DNA of 64,000 bases, taken from Alphaproteobacteria bacterium (lineage in GTDB: Bacteria; Pseudomonadota; Alphaproteobacteria; Reyranellales; Reyranellaceae). The DNA is taken from positions 119,465 to 183,464 of the forward strand of contig VGCZ01000002.1 of assembly GCA_016869975.1 (NCBI GenBank), given 5' to 3'. Within the stretch, counting starts at the first letter, position 1; every line of letters starts with the position of its first letter. Positions 60,121 through 64,000 of this stretch are shown here, one piece after another. The notes under the pieces are model-generated. The model ran no database searches. It was not told where the DNA came from and saw only the letters and a list, made by a program, of their open reading frames with translations. The position numbers and the translations under genes were made by a program.

Positions 60121-60624
60121 TCAACCCGCCCGGCAGCTCGCGCAGGTGCCGGCGATTTCGAGCGTGGTGTGGCGTGCGGTGAAGCCGTGGGCCTCGGCCG
60201 CGCGGGCGATGGAGGCGTCGAGGCGCGCGTCGTCGAGTTCTTCGGCGTTGCCGCACTGCTTGCAGATCAGAAAGTAGCCGCGATGGCTCTCGCCGGGATG
60301 AGCGCAGCCGACGAAGGCGTTGAGCGATTCGATGCGATGCACCAGCTCGTGCTCGAGCAGAAAGTCGAGGGCGCGGTAGACCGTTGGTGGCGCCGAGCCG
60401 AGGCCTTCGCTGCGCAGGATCTCCAGGATGGCGTAGGCGCCGACAGGCTTGTGGCTAGCCCACACCAGCTCGTAGACGCGCCGCCGCAGGTCGGTGAAGC
60501 GTATACCGCGCTTGGCACACACACGATCGGCGACCGAGAGCGCATCGGCGACACATTGGCGATGGTCGTGCGCGGGGTCGGCCGGCGCCGGGTGGCCGCC
60601 GCGATGCGTGCGGGCGTGCGCCAT
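60121..60624 (-). CDS. zur: Fur-family zinc uptake regulator
   Basis: A 167-residue Fur-family repressor. The winged helix is RRRVYELVWASHKPVGAYAILEIL with PPTVYRALDFLLEHELVHR. The metal sites are in HPGESHRGYFLICKQCGNAEE, and a C-terminal CASC pairs with CKQC for structural zinc. The long C-terminal half and AHGF-x-x-RHTTLEIAGTC ending match Zur more than Fur. It represses zinc uptake when zinc is sufficient. It lies three bases after an upstream Tat-like protein gene. Confidence 0.88.
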   Translation of the reverse strand: MAHARTHRGGHPAPADPAHDHRQCVADALSVADRVCAKRGIRFTDLRRRVYELVWASHKPVGAYAILEILRSEGLGSAPPTVYRALDFLLEHELVHRIESLNAFVGCAHPGESHRGYFLICKQCGNAEELDDARLDASIARAAEAHGFTARHTTLEIAGTCASCRAG

Positions 60625-60627
60625 GGG

Positions 60628-60969
60628 CTAGCGCGCGGCGCCCTTCGGCGGCTGGAGCCGCAGGCGGCAGCCGCAGACCGGGCAGCCGACGACCGTATCA
60701 GAGGCGCGATCGAGCCTGCCGCCGCTCTCGAGCTTGCGCTGCAGATCGTCGAGCAACTGCTGATGATAGCTGACCGGCCCACAAGCCTGATGGTAGAGGG
60801 CCTGAATGTCGGGATCGGCCTCGACCAGGCTGATCGCCCCGGCGCGGCGCGCCGTGAAGGCCACGCCCGCGGCCGCGAGCAACGCGCCGCCAGCCCAGAT
60901 CAGCGCCTGCCGCCGGCCGCCATCGATCACTTCCGTCCGCGCCGCGGCGTCCTTGGTCCTGTTCCGCAT
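60628..60969 (-). CDS. Hypothetical protein with Tat-like N-terminus and CPVCGC motif
   Basis: A 113-residue protein. GRRQALIWAGGALLAAAGVAF near residue 20 resembles a twin-arginine signal or membrane anchor. The C-terminus has GCPVCGCRLRL, a compact cysteine cluster likely to bind a metal. GGGAG lies seven bases before ATG 60969. It is cotranscribed with zur, so a zinc-related role is possible. No family recognised. Confidence 0.65.
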   Translation of the reverse strand: MRNRTKDAAARTEVIDGGRRQALIWAGGALLAAAGVAFTARRAGAISLVEADPDIQALYHQACGPVSYHQQLLDDLQRKLESGGRLDRASDTVVGCPVCGCRLRLQPPKGAAR

Positions 60970-61055
60970 CGCCGGCTCCCGCATTGAGTTCCGTCCGCAT
61001 CGCGACTATACGCGCCGCTGGCCCGGACAGCCAAGCCCGGCACGGAGGCATTATC

Positions 61056-61478
61056 ATGGCGGTCACACCAGCCATCTACCCTCAGGCCGCCATCGCGGAG
61101 GCCCTGGCGGCGATCCGGTTCGACGCCCAGGGCCTGGTCGCCTGCGTAGCCCAGCAGCACGACACCGGCGAGGTGCTCATGATGGCCTGGATGAACCGCG
61201 ACTCGGTGGCCGAGACCCTGAGCACCGGCCGCGTCTGCTACTGGTCGCGCTCGCGCGGCAAGCTGTGGCGCAAGGGCGAGGAATCCGGCCACGTTCAAAC
61301 CCTGGTTGACCTGCGCATCGACTGCGACGGCGACACGCTGCTGGCGCTAGTCGAGCAGCAGGGTGTCGCCTGCCACACCGGCCGCCACAACTGCTTCTTC
61401 CGCGCCCTGCGCGAGGAGAAACTGACCGAGATCGCGCCCGTGCTCGTGCCACCGCAGGAGATGTACGGCCCGGGCTGA
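61056..61478 (+). CDS. hisI: Phosphoribosyl-AMP cyclohydrolase
   Basis: A 140-residue enzyme for the third step of histidine synthesis. VLMMAWMNRDSVAETL, TGRVCYWSRSRGKLWRKGEESGH and the zinc-binding region DCDGDTLLALVEQQGVACHTG are diagnostic. It lacks a HisE domain, as is usual in alphaproteobacteria. GGAGG lies seven to eight bases before ATG 61056. It stands alone, away from other his genes. Confidence 0.96.
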   Translation: MAVTPAIYPQAAIAEALAAIRFDAQGLVACVAQQHDTGEVLMMAWMNRDSVAETLSTGRVCYWSRSRGKLWRKGEESGHVQTLVDLRIDCDGDTLLALVEQQGVACHTGRHNCFFRALREEKLTEIAPVLVPPQEMYGPG

Positions 61479-61511
61479 CGCGCCGGGCGCTCTCGGGTAT
61501 AGTGCGCGGCA

Positions 61512-62003
61512 ATGAAGGAACCCCTCTCGACGCCGCGCCGGCGTCTGGTGCTGGTCGCGATGCTGGCCAGCCCCCTCGGCGCCTGCACGATGCCGGAATG
61601 GCTGGCCCTCGGTCAGTCGAGCACGCGCGTTGCCAACCGCGCCGAGCGCTTGATCCGTATGGTCAACCGCGAGGGCACCGACAAGATGTTCGCGCCCGAC
61701 GCGCTCAGCGTCATGGGCCTCAACAACGGCACGCGAGACATTCCGGTGAAGCAGCTGGCAATGGATGATCCCAGCGGCCGGCATGTCGTCAGCGTCACCA
61801 ATATCCGCGGCCGCGCCGAGGTGATCTTCCACCGTCGCCAGGGCGATCTGCTGGTCTTCCACCTCGCCAACTCGGCGCTGAACCGTGTCGGCAGCGCGAC
61901 CTATCCCCGCAATGCCAGGCCGGCGCGCATGAACGAGGGCGCCGGCGAGATGGACTACCAGAATCAGCTCGCCTTCTGGATGGAGCGCACCCCCGGGCGA
62001 TGA
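61512..62003 (+). CDS. Hypothetical lipoprotein
   Basis: A 163-residue protein. TPRRRLVLVAMLASPLGAC gives a signal peptide ending in the lipobox LGAC (Cys25). The mature part (VVSVTNIRGRAEVIFHRRQGDLLVFHL) looks like a small beta domain. No known family. Confidence 0.65.
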   Translation: MKEPLSTPRRRLVLVAMLASPLGACTMPEWLALGQSSTRVANRAERLIRMVNREGTDKMFAPDALSVMGLNNGTRDIPVKQLAMDDPSGRHVVSVTNIRGRAEVIFHRRQGDLLVFHLANSALNRVGSATYPRNARPARMNEGAGEMDYQNQLAFWMERTPGR

Positions 62004-62057
62004 CGGCCCGGCGACTGGAGCGTATGCTCATACCGCGCTCTTGAACGGGAGGCCGTC

Positions 62058-62324
62058 ATGCGCGTGCACATCGCCGCAGCCTTGTTGCTTGCGATCGTCG
62101 GCTGCCAGCCCGCGCCAACGCCCAGCCGCGATGTCGCCTATTGCGAGGAGCTGTTCGCGATCCACGAGCGCTATCTGTTGCCGCGCGGTTTCGACGGCAA
62201 CGACCGGCGCGATCCAAGGGCCGACCTGGCCGTCGATCTGTGCCGACGCGGCCGCACCCAGGAAGGCATCCCGATCCTCGAGGACAGGCTGCGACGGGCT
62301 CGCTGGCCGTTGCCCGAGCGTTAG
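62058..62324 (+). CDS. Small hypothetical lipoprotein
   Basis: An 88-residue protein. MRVHIAAALLLAIVGC is a short signal peptide with lipobox IVGC (Cys16). GGGAGG lies six bases before the ATG. The mature region is helical and charged with two further Cys. No family recognised. Confidence 0.65.
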   Translation: MRVHIAAALLLAIVGCQPAPTPSRDVAYCEELFAIHERYLLPRGFDGNDRRDPRADLAVDLCRRGRTQEGIPILEDRLRRARWPLPER

Positions 62325-62341
62325 AGAGTCACGGCGAGCCG

Positions 62342-63874
62342 TTAGCGCACCGGCCCGAGCGGCCGCAGCTTCACGCCCTTGCGCAGTTGCTGATACGGGT
62401 ACTCGACCGGGTCGGTGATGTGCGCGCCGGGTGATTGCACGACCAGGATGGTCTCGGCGATCGGCTGGAAGTCGGCGCGGAAATGCACCGTCGACTTCAG
62501 GCCGAGGATCGGCGTCTTGCCCGGCTCGACGCCGACATGGCGGAACATCTCCTGGTCCGCGGCCTGCACGCGCTTGCAGGCGAGCACGACGGAGACGCCG
62601 CTCTCCTCGTGAGTCAGCAACGCCATCGGGCCGATCTGGAACTTGGCGCCGCCGTAGAACGGGCCGGTGCCGGTGAAGACGCCGTTGCCCAGCTTCATCA
62701 CGCGCCAATCGGCCTCGACCGGCGTCTCGCCAGCGTAGCCGACCACCGCGCCGATACCACGACGTAGGATGTTGCCCTCGCCGGTCGCCACCGCCGCCTC
62801 GGCCGAGGGCGGATCGACCAGCATGCCGATCACCGCGCCCTTCGCCTTGGCCTTCATCAGCGCGCGCAGGAGACCGACCGTATCAGACGTGCCGCCGGCG
62901 CCGGGGTTGTCCTGCACGTCGGCCAGCACGATCGGCTTGCTCGCGCCCTTCGACAGCTTGATCGCCTCGATCGCCGCCTCGTCGGGCGACCAGAGCTTGC
63001 CGGCGAACGCCGCCTCCTTGGCGCGGATGGCGTCCGCCAGTCGATCGGCGGCCGCTTCCGCCGCCGCCTTGTCGTGGCCATAGACGACCAGCGCCGGGCC
63101 GCATTGCGCGATATCGGCCGGCGGGAAGCCGGGCGTGTGCGTGACGCTGACGATGCCCTGGTTGTGCGAGCCGCCGGGCGCGCCCTTGCCGCCGGTCTCG
63201 ATCTCGTCGAGCAGGTCGAACAGGCCCTTGGCCGGCTCGAGATAGGTGCACTGCCAGACCAGCGGGATGAGGAAGTCGACCTGGCGATAAGCCTTGTACA
63301 GCGGCCTGCCGTCCTTCAGCAGGCGATCGAGCAGCTCGGCCGCGCGCCGGCCGGTGGCGGCCATGTCGACATGCGGATAGGTGCGGTAGCCGATCATCGC
63401 CGTCGAATGGCGTACCATCTCGGCGGTCATGTTGGTGTGGTAGTCGAGGCTGGCGATCAGTGGGATGGTGTCTCCGACCACGCCGCGCATGCGGCGCATC
63501 AGCTCGCCCTCGCCATCCTCGTGATGCTCCGCGACCATGGCGCCATGCAGGTCGAGATAGACCGCGTCGAACGGCCCGAGCTTCTTCAGATCCTCGACCA
63601 GCCAGCCCGCGACCTTCTCGTAGGCGTCCCGGGTGACATAGGAGCTGGGCGGTGCCGAGCACCAACTGAGCGGCACGACCTCGTGGCCACGCTCCTTGAG
63701 CGCGGCGACGGCGCCGGCGATGGGAATGTTGAAGCCCTCGACGGCGGCGATCAGCGCGGGACCGCGGACGAAGGGCGGCCAGGCGTCGGCGCGCTCGAAC
63801 TCTTCCCAGGTCGCCTTCTGCGGCGCGAACGTGTTCGTCTCATGCTGGAAACCACCGACCGCGATGCGCGCCAT
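62342..63874 (-). CDS. M81 family metallopeptidase (MlrC-like)
   Basis: A 510-residue protein of the family named for the microcystin-degradation protein MlrC. MARIAVGGFQHETNTFAP is the classic start with a metal-ligand His. DLHGAMVAEHHEDGEGELMRR and SLDYHTNMTAEM hold further ligands. DVQDNPGAGGTSDTVGLLRA opens the C-terminal MlrC domain. ATG 63874 is preferred to a GTG at 63892. These enzymes hydrolyse amide bonds in small peptides or related compounds; the natural substrate is unknown. Confidence 0.9.
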   Translation of the reverse strand: MARIAVGGFQHETNTFAPQKATWEEFERADAWPPFVRGPALIAAVEGFNIPIAGAVAALKERGHEVVPLSWCSAPPSSYVTRDAYEKVAGWLVEDLKKLGPFDAVYLDLHGAMVAEHHEDGEGELMRRMRGVVGDTIPLIASLDYHTNMTAEMVRHSTAMIGYRTYPHVDMAATGRRAAELLDRLLKDGRPLYKAYRQVDFLIPLVWQCTYLEPAKGLFDLLDEIETGGKGAPGGSHNQGIVSVTHTPGFPPADIAQCGPALVVYGHDKAAAEAAADRLADAIRAKEAAFAGKLWSPDEAAIEAIKLSKGASKPIVLADVQDNPGAGGTSDTVGLLRALMKAKAKGAVIGMLVDPPSAEAAVATGEGNILRRGIGAVVGYAGETPVEADWRVMKLGNGVFTGTGPFYGGAKFQIGPMALLTHEESGVSVVLACKRVQAADQEMFRHVGVEPGKTPILGLKSTVHFRADFQPIAETILVVQSPGAHITDPVEYPYQQLRKGVKLRPLGPVR

Positions 63875-63934
63875 GACTCGACCCCCGACCATCCCTTGGC
63901 GGCCGGGACGTTAGCAAACCCGATCGGTCTATTG

Positions 63935-64000
63935 TTAGCGGACGGCAACCCGGTCGTTGGCGATGGAATCGGGCTTCATGTTGATGGCGGTAATGGTCGA
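63935..64000 (-). CDS. C-terminal end of a further gene (partial)
   Basis: The last 21 codons of a minus-strand frame running off the window end with TAA at 63935; the final residues are MKPDSIANDRVAVR. It lies 60 bp upstream of the M81 gene, same strand. Too short to assign a family. Confidence 0.45.
   Translation of the reverse strand, partial: STITAINMKPDSIANDRVAVR

Overview
The window is 64 kb of gap-poor, GC-rich bacterial chromosome. It looks like an alphaproteobacterium outside the best-known genera, possibly Rhodospirillales- or Reyranella-like; that placement is inference. It rests on the sdhE-mfd/recG arrangement, two EipB (DUF1849) envelope proteins, a stand-alone hisI, Zur, and abundant palindromic intergenic repeats of the alphaproteobacterial kind. 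About 60 genes are supported. Two tRNA genes were found; there is no rRNA, CRISPR array or complete insertion sequence.

Layout. 1-3.3 kb: a partial Tat-type agmatine deiminase-like gene, a DsbA-family protein and a divergent GST/TetR pair. 3.3-10.4 kb: DNA repair and housekeeping (mfd, sdhE, recG, a lipid-kinase-like protein). 10.4-19.8 kb: a minus-strand run of nine genes. It contains a haloacetate-dehalogenase-like hydrolase, a metal-free M24 hydrolase, a TIM-barrel glycosidase-like protein, a flavin monooxygenase/dehydrogenase, an enone-type reductase, an SDR, an RNA methyltransferase, an R. etli-type asparaginase and a cytochrome P450. The first six form one tight operon that looks catabolic. 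19.9-23.3 kb: two acyl-CoA synthetases and a 59-residue basic protein. 23.3-32.1 kb: a GNAT gene behind a probable attenuator, a ROK kinase, a large BNR-repeat protein, an MFS transporter, tandem EipB paralogues and a 2-hydroxyacid dehydrogenase. 32.1-36.4 kb: two exported proteins, aspS and rnd. 36.5-43.4 kb: ppx, two divergent citrate-synthase homologues (one fused to a DNA-binding domain), ppk1 and sixA. 43.3-48.2 kb: an SDR, fabF, acpP and a DUF4139 protein. 48.3-52.1 kb: tRNA-Cys, tRNA-Asn and an accessory patch. The patch holds an ArsR gene with a broken SRPBCC partner, a decayed IS1380 transposase and a Tse3-like muramidase effector with a probable immunity gene. 52.3-64 kb: Nudix, ribokinase, cysteine synthase, alanyl-tRNA editing protein, sulfurtransferase, acetyltransferases, a TauD-like dioxygenase, metC, zur, hisI, lipoproteins, an M81 peptidase and the tail of one more gene.

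The most notable observations are: (1) a sigma70-type promoter, an essentially leaderless 16-codon leader peptide carrying consecutive Trp-Tyr-Phe codons, and a terminator/antiterminator in front of a GNAT gene; (2) a Tse3/Tsi3-like type VI effector-immunity pair in a tRNA-proximal accessory patch; (3) a helix-turn-helix/citrate synthase fusion divergent from a citrate synthase paralogue, with perfect palindromes over the shared promoter; (4) palindromic repeats placed as bidirectional terminators at convergent gene ends. Protein family calls come from recognising motifs by eye; no database search was run.
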